A stretch of 64,000 nt of DNA from Omphiscola glabra (taxonomy: Eukaryota > Mollusca > Gastropoda > Lymnaeidae): the NCBI GenBank assembly GCA_964017045.1, contig OZ024810.1, forward strand, positions 7,743,562-7,807,561. The letters are read 5' to 3'. A program made the translations under genes and the position numbers. Below are positions 39,101 through 54,100 of this stretch, in pieces. The notes under the pieces were generated by a model that worked only from the letters and a program-made list of their open reading frames with translations, ran no database searches and was not told where the DNA came from. Within the stretch, counting starts at the first letter, position 1. Each line of letters starts with the position of its first letter.

Positions 39101-42100
39101 ACATACCTTGCACCTGGTAATATTAATATATTCATTGCAACATATTTTCTGCTTGGCATGCCAACAGTAAAAGTAGTGGATCTTGCTTGCGTGTGTAGAG
39201 TAGTTTGGAGCATAAACTGAATGGGATCCTACAGAATGTATGCACTGACAGTTCTCTTTATGCACTGACAGTTCTCTTTATGCACTGACAGTTCTCTTTA
39301 TGCATTGACAGTTCTCTTTATGCATTGACAGTTCTCTGGATCTCTTGTTTCATATCCTATGTTACAACCTTTCATCAACTTTCCTTTTCTCCCCCCGCCC
39401 CTCCCTCGTCGCAGGCACCAACAGAACGGTGACAAGAGTCTGCTCAACTCCATTTCACAGAGCAGCTTCGGCTCTAACCTCGGCCTGAGCAAGTCGGCCA
39501 GCGTGACATCGATGGTGGACAAGAAGAACAAAGATGGCAAGGCTGCTGCTAAGTTGGAGATGGTTAAGGTGGATGTAGATAATAACATGGTGAGTGGTCT
39601 GTACAGCTATGTCATTGCATGACTAGAGCTAGTTTTCTGTAGTCTTAAAGGTTGCTTTGGAGTTTTTGGGACTGCCTCTAGCAATCAATGAGTTTAACTC
39701 CCCAAATTGATCCAGCCCAATGGCCTGTCCTCACGTTAAAAGTCTCAACACGTGTGAATGGATTCTATATTATTCTAAGCTACTAGGGCAAAGTGGTATA
39801 AATATGATCAAGTGTCAATGAATGATGATGTTTAACAATGCGAAGTGAGCCCCCAATCGATTGCATGATAAGATTATTTTCCACATATATCCTACACAGG
39901 GCTATTCAGTTACAGATTCTATATTCTAGAGTTTTCTGTAATGTATGGGTCTGACCTGTTTTGGTTGTGCTTCTGACCCTAGCTCCAACTTACTAATTCT
40001 GTTGCCTTTTGTTGACCTCTAAAGCCGTAGTCTAAGGTAGTTTTTAATGAGGGTCTCGATTGATCCGGGAGTTTTAAAACATATTAAAGTCTACGAGCTA
40101 TTAAGGTGTTCATGCCCATTGCTGTAATCAATCAGTTTTTTTCTGGTGGTGATGTAAGAAGTTCTTAACAGTTTACATGTAGAAATGGAATTTCTATTAG
40201 GGACTAGGCTGTGATCTCTGATAGCAGAAATGTATATAATAAAAAAAGGTTGGAAAATTCCACAAAATGTCAAGGAATTTAAACTGGTCATCTATGGTGA
40301 ATCTTTTTCTTCTTCTTCTATGTATTAAGGGCCCACGATCAATTTATTGATCATTATGGCTCCTATGAATGTAGATGGGATTTGCAATGTTTCTGTGCCT
40401 GGTGTTGATGAGGATATTTCACTGGGGGCTGGAAGGCCTGAGGCAATAGACGCAAATGAGTCAAGTGTTGTCGCCTCAACTGTTCCTTTTAAAAGCTTTT
40501 TCCAGTCCCTGTTTGTCTTTGGCAGGAATGAGCAGTTCCTATACTGGCTTCTCGCTGTTATGAGCCGGAACTGCCTGTCATGGTCTCGTCGCTGTCTATG
40601 GGGGAGAGGGACTAGTTTCTGTTTAATGCCACAACAGTGGACTAGCCCATCAACTGGATGAAATATGACGCATAAACAATCCAGCTTTAGAATATCATTT
40701 CTTATTTTCTGTTACAATCTTCTGCTATATTTTTTGGGTAAATTTCTACACTCATTGATGGTGCTAATTTTGTGGGGGTTCCAGCATCATAGACAATTTT
40801 CTTGATAAATAGATTAGAATTTATACTTTTTTAAAAATCTTTGCCTTTTTTCTTATGTTTTCAGATTTTTTTCTAGTACTGATTTCTCCCAAACTAATTT
40901 GGTTATTATTACAGTTTTATTTAAGATTTTAAATAATTGTTTCTTCAAACCAAAAAGAAAATCACAGTGAGAATCCTAGAACAATTTTTTTCAGCAAAAC
41001 ATTGCATCTATTCTTAGAATTATAAATAATGTCTCTATTCCTAGAATTATTTAGTCTTTGTAGGAATAACATCATGGCCCAGATGGGCTTGACATACAAA
41101 TGGAGTTGGTAAATTCATTGTAAGAAATTTTTTTACCTTAAAACCAACTTTTCAATTAGTGGTTTTCAAATGTGACATTATCTTTTAGCCAGTACTCCAG
41201 GAAGATGTTGGTACTCTGAGTAGCCAACCAGATTATGGCACTCTGAGTAGCCAAAGTGAGAAAGTAGTCAGTCCAAAATCTGACACCCCAACAATGGCAG
41301 CCGATTTGGTAACCACATTTAATGGTTTTTAGACATTTCTGTGTGCCTTTTTTCAATATTAATAATTAACTTTTTCATTTTCAAGTGTAGTGTAATATTT
41401 TATTTCTCAATATTTTGTTTGTAATTTAATGAAACACTGAAGAGGGTGGAGTTTATTTAAATTTTGAGATACACTATAAAGATTATCAAGAAGCTTGTCT
41501 AGAGCTAGGAGTCCAGCAGTTGTACAACTCCATCTGCATGCTGTAGATTATCAAGAAGCTTGTCTAGAGCTAGGAGTCCAGCAGTTGTACAACTCCATCT
41601 GCATGCTGTAGAGCACCTGTGTTAATAAAGAGATGGAATATTCTTTGAGAAAGTGAAACGTCAGTCACATGATAGATATTTTTTAAAGTTCAAAGGTCAA
41701 AAACTTTTTCTTTTTTTTAAAAATGTGAAATAAAAATAACTCTCTCAAATGAACTGGAGGCTCATCAGTTGACTTTGTTATTTGAAATTTGAATAGTTCA
41801 GAGCTTGAAAGATTAAGTTTTATCGAATCATATAGAAGATAACCCACATTTTTAAACAACTCTAATTTTGATAACATCCCTTTAACGCCAATGATGTTTT
41901 GTTTTAATGTCTGCTCTAAAGGAATTCAACCATTAAGACGTTGCATGCATGGTAACAAAATAAACAAGGCATCTTTGTGTGTAGTTTAATGTATGTAAGA
42001 TTCAACACCTGTTGTGATCTTCCCTTGTCATAACATGCTGAATGTGTTATCTCTGCTTCTCTTTAAGAAATATGGTTCAAGCAAGAATTTCCATTTATCA

Positions 42101-45100
42101 CTTTCATTGCTGAACAAACGCACATATATGAAAATGTGTATCTGGTCTGATAGGCTACAAAATCAATTTGAAGAATATTATATGTGACATAATTTTGAAT
42201 CTACTGCTAGTTGTGAGATTTTCAAAAATTTTTACACAGAAGCTCTTTAAGTCAAAATCAACACAGACAATTTGATAGGCCCTGTTGTGTAATTATTTGT
42301 TAATCAGTAAAAGTACTGAATGATCTGTCACATCCATGATAATTCAATTCAATAGATGAAACACAGATGGGCACAACAATGTACCAGTTGTACTCAAGGT
42401 TCATTCCACACTGTGTTTGTTCAACGTCTGCATTGCATGAAGTCTTTCCCCCTCCCCCAAATCAAACCACTTTTTTTTCTGTCATGTCTGTTTTATAAAC
42501 ATATATTCATATGTACATTTTTTTCAATGATGGCTTCATATTTCTTTCAAAGTCTAGATGGGTTTAAAAAAAAAAAAAAAGATTGAAAACTTAGAGTTAA
42601 AATTCAGTGGTGCAACTAAAGGTGAATTGAAAACTTAGAGTTAAAATTCAGTGGTGTAACTATAGGTGAAGCAGGCTGGACAAGCATTGATAGTTCCCCT
42701 GCCCTACGCCAATGATACAGGTGTATGACCTTATAGCTGGCCCGAAAGATTTAGCAAAGTATTCAGATCAAGTATCATTTATCTGATATCTGCTTAGTGT
42801 AAAAAAAAAAAAAAAAAGTTTTGGTCCAACACCTTTATATCTAATGTAAGTATTTGTAAATTGAAATCAAGTTCAGGTTACTTAAAAGGCTACGCTGAAA
42901 TGCATTGTCTTGGCTTGTGAAAGTCGCTCACTATAGTAATGCCACTGATAATAACTAGTCAGATTTTATTTTTAATTCATTTCATCGCTCATCTCACCCA
43001 TGTTTTTCTTTCTAGCTTCATATCAGATTTATTACATGAAATGGATCTTCTTATGGAATTAACTTGAATTAACCTTTAAGTGTGTTAGAACCCTATGAAT
43101 TGTTAGAGCCACCCAGTTGAAACAGGGACATGTGAATCTGTGTGTGGGTTGGTGTGCTTTCTTACATGCATGACGCTTGTGAAGTTCTGGGTAACACTGT
43201 TGTGTTAACACCATCGTGTGAAGTGATATCATTTATGATTTTACAATGTTTGAATAGGGAGAATTATTGACTTGCAGTACATGAGGAGGGTTTTCTTACT
43301 GATACCAAATGATCTCCTTAATTATGTGAGCAGTTGAACTCCTCAAGTTTAAGAATTGATGTCATTTAATATCATGTCATGAACGCAGGGCTAATCTGTG
43401 CATGATACCATGATATAGGGGGGCTGCCGTTTATATTCACCACAATGACTAAGGGTCTGCATATTTTTCAGAGCCAGAAAAATTGAATCCCATGTAACAT
43501 GAATTAAAGACAAATAATTTGTATGGCAGTCCCCCGAAGTTATTAGAATGTAGAGCAGAAAATGGCAATGGCAATGGCCGACCCATTGTCTATATTTAAT
43601 GTATGTTTTTTTTATTCTCGTCATTATAAATGCTCTATTGACCGACATCCTAAAGTTGATTGTGTTAAAGGGAATAACGTGCTATGTTTTAGGTCTTTCT
43701 CTTTCATCATCTGCTTAAGGTAGGCTCAGATCTGAAATTTAAGTGTTGCTTGAACAGTTCATTTCTTGATGTTTGCTCAATAAGTTTTAATTTTTTTAAT
43801 TTAAAAAAAAGAAAAGACTTAAGCAACACATTACATTTTTTAAACTTACTATTTCTGATTATTTTATCCATGAGATATTTCCTTGACTTATTTGCTTACA
43901 TTTCGTTTTAAACTGCTTTCAAAAACTTTAGATCAAGTGTTTTATTTTTCCTCACTTGTTCTTACTTTAAAAAATTATTTCTTAAAATAAAGATTAGTTA
44001 GTTGTTTGTTTTTCTCCCCATTCTTGGTTAAATTGATGTATTGAACATTCTTAATAGAACCGTAGATAGCAGCTCAATGACTGGCAGTTACAGAAGGGAT
44101 GCTAGAACCATAGATAGCTGCTCAATCACTGGCAGTTACACAAGGGATGGGAAGGTTTTGGGTAACATTGATCAAAAGCCAAAGTACCATCTGTGACTGC
44201 CACTGCATCATTGGTTTCTTTTTTCTTGTGACCATTTCCCTTGCTGAGAATGATAAAGTAAAGCTTTTAAGTTCAAAGAGGGTCATAGTTTTTGTATGCT
44301 TCATAGGTCAGTAGGTAGATACAAGCTCAAAAGATGGATGACTTTCCATATCAATGTGGACCTTGAAAATGAAATAATAACATGTAAAATACATTAGTGT
44401 TACGGATTCAAACGGGGCAGAAACATTGAGATACTTTTACATATGTAACAGGCCTACATGCCAACCTGTGGGATAGAAAAAAATGTACAAAAAGACCTTA
44501 AAAATGTACAGTAAAAAATGAATAGTCAAAAATAATATTATTTATAAATTTTTCATCATTTTATCAAAGTTTTGATTGTATGAATAAAAAATGAATAGGC
44601 CTCCCTGCGCTAAGCTCACATTTACACGTTTACAACTTTCATAATCATAAATGATTACATCACATCTTTTAAAATGAAAATAGCTTGTTACAAGTCCGAT
44701 TTTTGTCAAATTTTAGCCTTTTTTTCACTGGTCAGTAGCAATTTTATTGAAAATTGTGGGATGATGCACTTGATAGCAATTAATTATGATGTAATTTTAC
44801 TCAACTTTTCTATTAATTAGGCTAGCTGTAGTCATGCAGAGTTCTGCATTTAAATTATCCAAGTCAAATGAAGTTTGTCCTTCGTGACAAAGTTGTTGAG
44901 TTTACCTTCAACTTATAACCTTAAATGTTTCTCTGTATCTGGAAGAATTAAGCCATGCTGTTGTAATAAATAGGAATAACTGATATTGCTGGTAGTCATT
45001 GGTTCATAGTAGTACTAAATATGTTTCATTATTTAAAATAAATGAAAAGAACACTCACTAACATTTGTGTTCTTGTAAACAGTGACACAAATGGATATGT

Positions 45101-48100
45101 GATTATGGTTTACCACTCAAAGTGGGTACTACGCTGTATTAAAGTTAACAAATGACAAAAATGAAACTGTTTATAAATTTAGATGGTCTACTGATCCTCA
45201 CCTTGGTCATTTTGAACAGAAAAATAGGATTTTAGCTTCTTGTTGTCCAACATTGAATTTATTGCTCCATAAGTTTTAACGTTTTTCATGTGCCAAAAAA
45301 AAAAGCTATTTTTTTCCAAATGCAGTGAAAATCTGTACAAATGCCTGTAACGCCATAAAACTTGACAAACGTATAAAAACTTTACAAAATTTGGGTAAAC
45401 GGCACAGGTTGGCATGTATGGTAAACATGCCGATTGGCTCTGATGTTAGCGCCCAAAGTTAATCTATACTTTGATTCAATTATAATAATCATATTGTTTC
45501 TTTTTTAAATTTAAAATTTAAAAAAAAAAAAATTCAAACTGTTCTTCATTAAAATTCTTGTTCTATCCGACTTAAGCAATGTAGACTTTTTTTTTTTTGG
45601 TTCTTAAAATATAATTTTACAAGCTCTTACTTAGGATGATATTTCAATGCAAGGACCCATTTAGGTTTTTGAACACTGAATTCTTAACATCTTAAGCGGC
45701 TGATAAGATCCTGTTGTTCAAAATCTGCTCATTCTGGGCCGACATTTAAATGAAATAATCCTATATTTTAAAAGGATGTCGATATGAAAATAACTGAACA
45801 TAGAAGACATTATATAAATTTATAAATGTTCATTTTATACATTATATTTTTAAACTTGCTTCCTTTATTTAAAAAAAGGGAACGAAAGAAAAAACCTTTC
45901 TTCGACTGATTTAGAATTGCTCGTTAAAATGTACTCTTCATTTCAGCATCTTCTTTATTGCCTTCGTACAAAATCTTAATAGGATCACATTGTAGTTTGA
46001 ATAAAACACTAACTGAAATTGTTTTTAAAAGTATGCTATCAATAATATTTAATATTTAAAAGTTCATTATTATAAGATATTTTTTTTAAAGTAACGGACT
46101 TACAATACCAGGCAATGTTACTATCAAAAGCATCTGACCACTTGGAAACATAGTTTTTAAAATTACTTCCCTAAATCAAGAAAATAAATTTAAGATGCAT
46201 TTTCCAGCTGTGTAAAGCATTGCTGTTATGTGGAGGCTCCCATACTCCCCACATTCCACAACAGCATGGTCTGATGTGTTTTTTATCTTAATCATTGTAT
46301 CTGTTACTCTATGTTATCATTCTTTTTTTTTCTTATAGAATTGTCAAGTAAATCTATTGGTCCCCTTTTCACAGACTGACAAGCAAACAGACGGAGTCCA
46401 TATCGGGATTTCACCAGTTGAACAGAAGAAACACGTGCAGGATATCATGCGTCGCATTCCTAAAGGTAAATTTTGGAGGTCACCATTTATCTACCAATCA
46501 CAGAGTTTCCACCACAATGCATCCACCAAACACAGATGACACCACCATGTGTCCAGCCATCGTTGTAATTTGTTTGTGCTGTAATGTCTATGACACAAGG
46601 AATATTTGCTCTAGCCAGATTTTTACCTCTTCTCCAGGAGCCGAGGCCAGCACTGTGCTTGTTGGACAGGTGGACTTTCTCAAGAAACCTGCCATGGCTT
46701 TTGTCCGTCTTGCTGAGGGACAGCTGCTGGACAACCTGACCGAGGTCCCATTGCCTGTCAGGTCAGTTGACATGTACCTACTTAGTCCTTCAAGTCTTAG
46801 GTTGGACCAAATTGACTTGGTAGGGTGACCGAAATACTCGGTTCTCTGTTTGAGACCCCTACCAGCGTTTCAGGCAACGTGGTCTGGGGTTATGTATAAC
46901 AGTGTGTCACTGTCATCCGGCAATGATCTCACTAATACTTGAGACTGCAATGTTAATAACACTTGATGAATTTCAGTTCTTCTTTAATGTTGATATTCGT
47001 CGGAAATGAATACACCCAACACTTGATACCTTCAAAGCCAAGATGAGAATTCCTGGCCAAACTCCAGGCCCACTTTCTTCATCCTTAGTTCACTACAAGA
47101 TCCATTAACTGCTAAAGCAACACTAAAATCCATTTAACAACAACAGTCATCTCTCATACCAACAAATCATCAACATCGTGCCTAACTCGCCATAGTCAGT
47201 TTCATACCCTTGACAGATGGATATACTACTTGTAAACTGATTGTAACACAACAAGTGAATGGTACTCAGTCACATGACTGTATTGTTTATTCCCATGCAC
47301 GGTGGCGGAGTAATTTTAATCATATGATGAGAATAAGGGGGAACTAGTTTTTTTGTGGCGTATGAGGATAGCATGACTTTGACAGAATGAGGTTGGACGC
47401 CATTGTGAGGGCACGTTTTTTAGTCAGAGAGAGATGGAAGCCATATTTCAATGTGATGTGAATTCATGAATAGAATTATATTAAAGTGTGTAAAATTTCT
47501 CATGTTATATCGTAACTACATCTGTTACATGGATTTAACTAATTCAAGAATTATATGTGTATTAATTTTGTGAATAAAGAACCATGTGATATATCGGACC
47601 TATTTAATTCTTGTGAGATAGCAGTAAAATTAAGGATGACCAGACATATTAATAAAGTGAATATTAGATAACATGCTGAACAACTATATTCAGCTATGTT
47701 ACACTGATCATTGGAATTGATATACAAGTCAAGCTATTTATTGGTCTGATGTTTAGGAACTTATCCATAATGATTTGCTGCATGGGGCCGGTGCCCTACA
47801 CATTTTTCTTTTATGTTAAGTTTTTGCCATTTGCCACTATGGGCAGCACTGTCTAAAAGAATTTAGAAATATGTTAGATCATTGCTAACTGCACTTAAGT
47901 GATTCAATGTCTATTAACTCGAGTATCTCCAACAGGATTCCGCACAATTGTTTGTGAACAAAAGACCTCCCGGGAAATCTTCCAAAAACTTTTAGAATAT
48001 AATTTGAAGGAAAAAAATTTCAGCAAGTCACAGATTGTCAAATATTTTGGCTATAAGCCAGGACCAGTAAAATCTTGTTAACTTCGCTCAATTATTTATC

Positions 48101-51100
48101 TCAGTGGTTCCTCAGTGGTTCTAGTACAAGGTTCTCAAATCATGACCACATTTATATAGAAGCAAATTGACCATTACTGCGATATATTGGAAAAAATCGT
48201 CTTTTAAATACAGTAAATTCTTGTAAATTAAGGCGTATCAAAACTAGATTTTTAATGTTATACAATTGTAATTAATGACATGTATTGCCATGATTGAAAT
48301 TATAACCCAAACTTCAAGGCACCAATGAACAAGACTACTATTTACAAATCACCATTTCTCTAAGTATATTGTTTCAGTCTGCAAAATCCTGGGGTAACAC
48401 ATAAGGGCATGCAACTGTTGTCGTTTTCCCTGGGTAATACCACAAATAAGGGCATGTGACTGGTCTAGTTTAGCTTGGGGTAACACCACACTTAATGGCA
48501 AGTGACTCCTCTAGTTTTCCTGGGGTAACAACACAATTAACAGCATGTGACTGTTCTAATTTTCCTGGGGTTACACCACACATAAGGGCATGGGACTGGT
48601 CTAGTTTTCCTGGGGTAACAACACAATTAACATCATGTGACTGTTCCAGTTTTCCTGGGGTTACACCACACATAAGGGCATGGGACTGGTCTATTTTTCT
48701 AGCACTCATTATTATCAGTACCTCTATAAACCATAGTCGTGTGTGCTATGACCCACCAATACTGACTGAATGAACTTTGACTTTTGTAGGTTTCTGTTCA
48801 TACTGCTGGGTCCAGAGAGAGGAGGAATGGACTACCATGAAGTTGGCAGGTCTTTATCAACTCTCATGTCAAACCAGGTCAGAAATTCATCTTTAATACT
48901 TGACTTTATGTGTACCTCTCAACACCTCTTTTGTGTACAGTCTCAACATTTTCCTTAGAAAATCTTATTGTGTGATTGGAACTTGAATCCATTGTGTGAT
49001 TGGTGCTTTAATCCATTGGGTGATTGGTGCTTTAATCCAGTCTGTGATTGGTGCTTTAATCCATTGGTGATTGGTGTTTTAATCCATTGGGTGATTGGTG
49101 CTTTAATCCATTGGGTGATTAGTGTTCTAATCAATTGGGTGATTAGTGTTCTAATCAATTGTGTGATTGGTGCTTTAATCCATTGGTGATTGGTGTTTTA
49201 ATCCAGTGGGTGATTGGTGCTTTAATCCATTGGGTGATTAGTGTTCTAATCAAATGTGTGATTGTTGCTTTAATCCATTGGTGATTGGTGTTCTATTCCA
49301 TTGGGTGATTGGTGCTTTAATCCATTGCATGATTGGTGTTCCAATCCATTTGGTGATTGGTGCTATTATCCATTGCATGATTGGTGTTCTAATCCATTGG
49401 GTAATTGGCACTTTAATCCATTGCATGATTGGTGTTCTAATCCATTGTGAAATTAGTGCTCTAGTCCATTGGGTGATCATATGCTCTAATCCATTTCTTC
49501 TTGTTGGAAGTCCCACATTTTTTTTCACCCTGACATGATCACAGAATGTTAGGTGAGATAAATATATATATCCTGTTAACATTTTTTTTGTCCCCCAACA
49601 TATTTAGGCCAACTCTCTATTCCAGGGGTCAGGAACATTTTTGTCTGAGAGAGCCATGTACACCACATATTTTGAAAAGTATTTCTGTGAGAGCCATGCA
49701 TTATGTTTAAAAGATCAAAGGAGTCTAAAGAAACATATTTTTTTATAATCAACATTTGTCTGCGAGCCAGATGCAGCCATCAACAGAGCCACATCTGGCT
49801 CACGAGCCATGGGTTTCCAACCCCTGGTCTATTCTGATCTCACAATATCTTTCAGCAATTCCATTTACATGTTTCATGGAAGTTGAGAATTTAAGTACTG
49901 ACTATTGTCATTGAGTTTTCCTTTACAGTGACACGTTAGACCAGGAGACACACAGCTTAAAGTGACACGTTAGACCAGGAGACACACTGCTTAAAGTGAC
50001 TTGTTAGGCCAGGAGACACACTGCATAAAGTGACACGTTAGACCAGGAGACACACTGCTTAAAGTGACACGTTAGGCCAGGAGACACACTGCTTAAAGTG
50101 ACACATTAGACCAGGAGACACACTGCTTAAAGTGACATGTTCGACCAGGAGACACACTGCTTAAAGTGACACATTAGACCAGGAGACACACTGCTTAAAG
50201 TGACACATTAGACCAGGAGACACACTGCTTAAAGTGACACGTTAGATCAGGAGACACACTGCTTAAAGTGACACATTAGACCAGGAGACACACTGCTTAA
50301 AGTGACACGTTAGATCAGGAGACACACTGCTTAAAGTGACACATTAGATCAGGAGACACACTGCTTAAAGTGACACATTAGACCAGGAGACACACTGCTT
50401 AAAATGACACGTTAGATCAGGAGACACACTGCTTAAAGTGACACATTAGACCAGGAGACACACTGCTTAAAGTGACACGTTAGATCAGGAGACACACTGC
50501 TTTAAGTGACACATTAGACCAGGAGACACACTGCTTAAAGTGACACATTAGACCAGGAGACACACTGCTTAAAGTGACACGTTAGATCAGGAGACACACT
50601 GCTTAAAGTGACACATTAGACCAGGAGACACACTGCTTAAAGTGACACGTTAGATCAGGAGACACACTGCTTAAAGTGACACATTAGATCAGGAGACACA
50701 CTGCTTAAAGTGACACATTAGACCAGGAGACACACTGCTTAAAGTGACACGTTAGATCAGGAGACACACTGCTTAAAGTGACACATTAGACCAGGAGACA
50801 CACTGCTTAAAGTGACACATTAGATCAGGAGACACACTGCTTAAAGTGACACATTAGACCAGGAGACACACTGCTTAAAGTGACACATTAGATCAGGAGA
50901 CACACTGCTTAAAGTGACACATTAGACCAGGAGACACACTGCTTAAAGTGACACATTAGACCAGGAGACACACTGCTTAAAGTGACACATTAGACCAGGA
51001 GACACACTGCTTAAAGTGACACGTTAGATCAGGAGACACACTGCTTAAAGTGACACATTAGACCAGGAGACACACTGCTTAAAGTGACACGTTAGACCAG

Positions 51101-54100
51101 GAGACACACTGCTAACATTATTTTAAAACAATCTTTGATCTTCCCCAGCAATTTCACGACGTTGCTTATCGTGCCGAGTCGCGAGATGACTTGCTGCGAG
51201 CAATAAACAGTTTCCTTGATGATTCCATTGTGCTGCCACCTGGTGACTGGGACCATCGCACGCTGCTGCCCATCACCCACATGGCCCGCAAGCGAGCTCA
51301 GATGCGGAAACTCAAAAAACAGCAAATAGAAGAAAAAGAAGGTAAGGCTTGACGTTTTATTTCGTGATTTCACATACGGCTGTCCTCATAGGATAGAATT
51401 GTGGTGACATATACAGAGGATATGTTTAGTTGTACACATGTAAAGTGTCTTTGGTGGTTGTACACATGCAAAGTGTCTTTGGTTGGTTGTACACATGCAA
51501 AGTGTCATTGGTTGGTTGTACATATGCTAAGTGTCATTTGTTGGTTGTACATATGCAAAGTGTCTTTGGTTGGTTGTACACAGGCAAAGTGTCATTGGTT
51601 GGTTGTACACATGCAAACTGTCATTGATTGGTTGTACACATGCAAAGTGTCTTTGGTTGGTCGTACACATACAAAGTGTCTTTGGTTGGTCATACACATA
51701 CAAAGTGTCTTTGGTTGGTGGTACACATACAAAGTGTCTTTGGTTGGTGGTACACATGCAAAGTGTCTTTGGTTGGTTGTACACAGGCAAAGTGTCATTG
51801 GTGTAAGCCTCACAGCTCATTTTTATGGTGACCTATTAGATCAAACTATTTTGAAGCCTTGTGCTGTGGTACAAGTGAGAATATCTATTCTGTCATGAAC
51901 CATGTGGGCTTTGTATCGTTGTTCACTTAGATATAGTATAAACGTTTTACCATTGCGTGGCCTTGTGTTCCTGAAGCCCTTAGGGTGCCACCTGTGTCCT
52001 TAGTGTGGATGAATTTTATTCAAGCAGAGAAGACATATAAACGTAAAAGAAATGCAGGAAATAAGCTCACTTAATATTTGCAGTAAAGAGTGGGCTGGTC
52101 AGTGTCTAGTTTGTGTGTCATATAATTTTTAAGATGATAAAAGCTATCAGACTTGATTGCTTGTTGTTAAAACTATCATGAAATACAGTCAATATGAATG
52201 TTTGTTTCTCCTTTCTGACCTCAACCATGGAGAACATAACAATTGTGGACATCAAGATCAGTGGTTCTCAACCCTTTTTTTACTCAAATTCAATGGAGGC
52301 CTCGCCCCTCAGGCCTAAACCATATCTTACATGTTAAGAGAACAGCTAATGCTGTAGCAGTAACTCTAATCCAGTCAAGATGAGATTACTGTAACAGTTG
52401 TTTGTGGAGTTTACTTCAGAACCAAATTCAGAGACTCCAGAAGGTACAAAATACTTCAGCACGCATTGTATCACGGAAAGAGAAATCTGACCACATCATC
52501 CCAGTTCTACGAGATCTCCATTGGCTTCCTGTGAGTGAGCGCATTGATCACAAAATTCTGCACCGGAATATCTTAAAGAACTGATTTATAAACACATATT
52601 CTTAAAGAACCTGCGATCTTCAACAGGACACTGGAAAAAGTCTTACGAAGTGCGCTTATTTGAAGCGATAGCGCCAAAATTATGGAACAGTTTGCCTTAA
52701 TCTTTGAGGGAAATTGAAAATGACAAAAAAATCATTTAAGAAACATTTAAAGACTTTTTTCTTTAAATAGATTTAAGAACATCAGAGTGCAGTGAGCATG
52801 CTAAAGTAGCATGGATACAAGCGCTATACAAATATCCAATCAATCAATCAATGCTGTTAAGAGAGTTGTATGTTTATTGGCCGCAGAACCCCTGAAAGGT
52901 ACATGCGGAAGAACTCTTGGGGCTCCACTGAGCACAGATTGGGAACCACTGATCTAGATTAACATCATTGCTGCTTTCACTGCTAAAAGAGTTTTCTTTA
53001 CTTTATGGCAACTGTCTGCAATGACTGTCTATTATACATACCACATTTACATACACACATCTAGTCCAGGTATGATAGCACTAGTAAACATGTGGCTGCT
53101 AGTTGAGGGTCATGTCAGTATCTGGAAATGGTCATAAGTTATGTTGTCAACCCCTGATTTAATAGTGATTACTGATTCCTGAATTTAGTGTTGCCTACAC
53201 CTGTTTTAAGGCCTGCCATCCCATGATTTTAGGTACTGATTAAGTGCAGTATGAAAAACGTATCTCCCTGCTAAATAAAATAAACTTTACTCTTGTTTGA
53301 GCCACATTTGTCTCCCTTTATTTCTCCCTTAAGTCTGAACTTAATAACCTTGTCTCCCTTTACTCTATTGCTCTCCCCTTGGCCTAGCCCTTAGAAAACG
53401 TCTGGAGAGGAGGAAAAGTGGTATGCTCGCAACTCTTTGCTTGCTCTATCTAGAGTTGCCTTTCTTGTTGTCATTTGGTTAGTTTTTATCAATTTTCAAT
53501 TTGTACATATTTAAGTTTTGTGCCACGCTCCAATTCTAAAAAAAGAATTTGCTTTCATTTGAATGTTAACAATTTATTGTGAAGGTTGAACATTGTCTTT
53601 GTGTAAATGTCAATACTAGTAGAGCTGTTAACAACAGTCGTCACCATTGCAGTTTTGGCACGTCCTAACTTTCCACCTGTTTTGTTTGATACTATAAATG
53701 CTTAAATGACATCACTAAACTACTGGACCTTACTGACACCACTAAACCACTGGACCTTACTGACATCACTAAACTACTTGACCTTACTGACATCACTAAA
53801 CTACTTGACCTTACTGACATCACTAAACTACTTGACCTAATGACATCACTAAACTACTGTACCTAATGACACCACTAAACTACTGGACCTAATGACAACA
53901 GTAAACTACTTGACCTAATGACATCACTTAACTACTGGACCTAATGACACCACTAAACTACTGGACCTAATGACATCACTAAACTACTGGACCTAATGAC
54001 ACCACTAAACTACTGGACCTAATGACATCACTAAACTACTGGACCTAATGACACCACTAAACTACTGGACCTAATGACACCACTAAACTACTGGACCTAA

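Noticed and set aside
40347..40661. 104-codon ORF in intron 13
   Set aside because: Overlaps a probable retroelement 3' fragment, has no domain and no splice context in phase with the gene.
47936..48080. Open stretch [20 protein letters not shown]... flanked by CAACAG and GTAAAA, considered as an extra exon
   Set aside because: Its good frame needs phase 1, but exon 16 ends in phase 2, and the joined frame hits TGA after seven codons. It may be a retroposed fragment of another gene, but I recognise no family.
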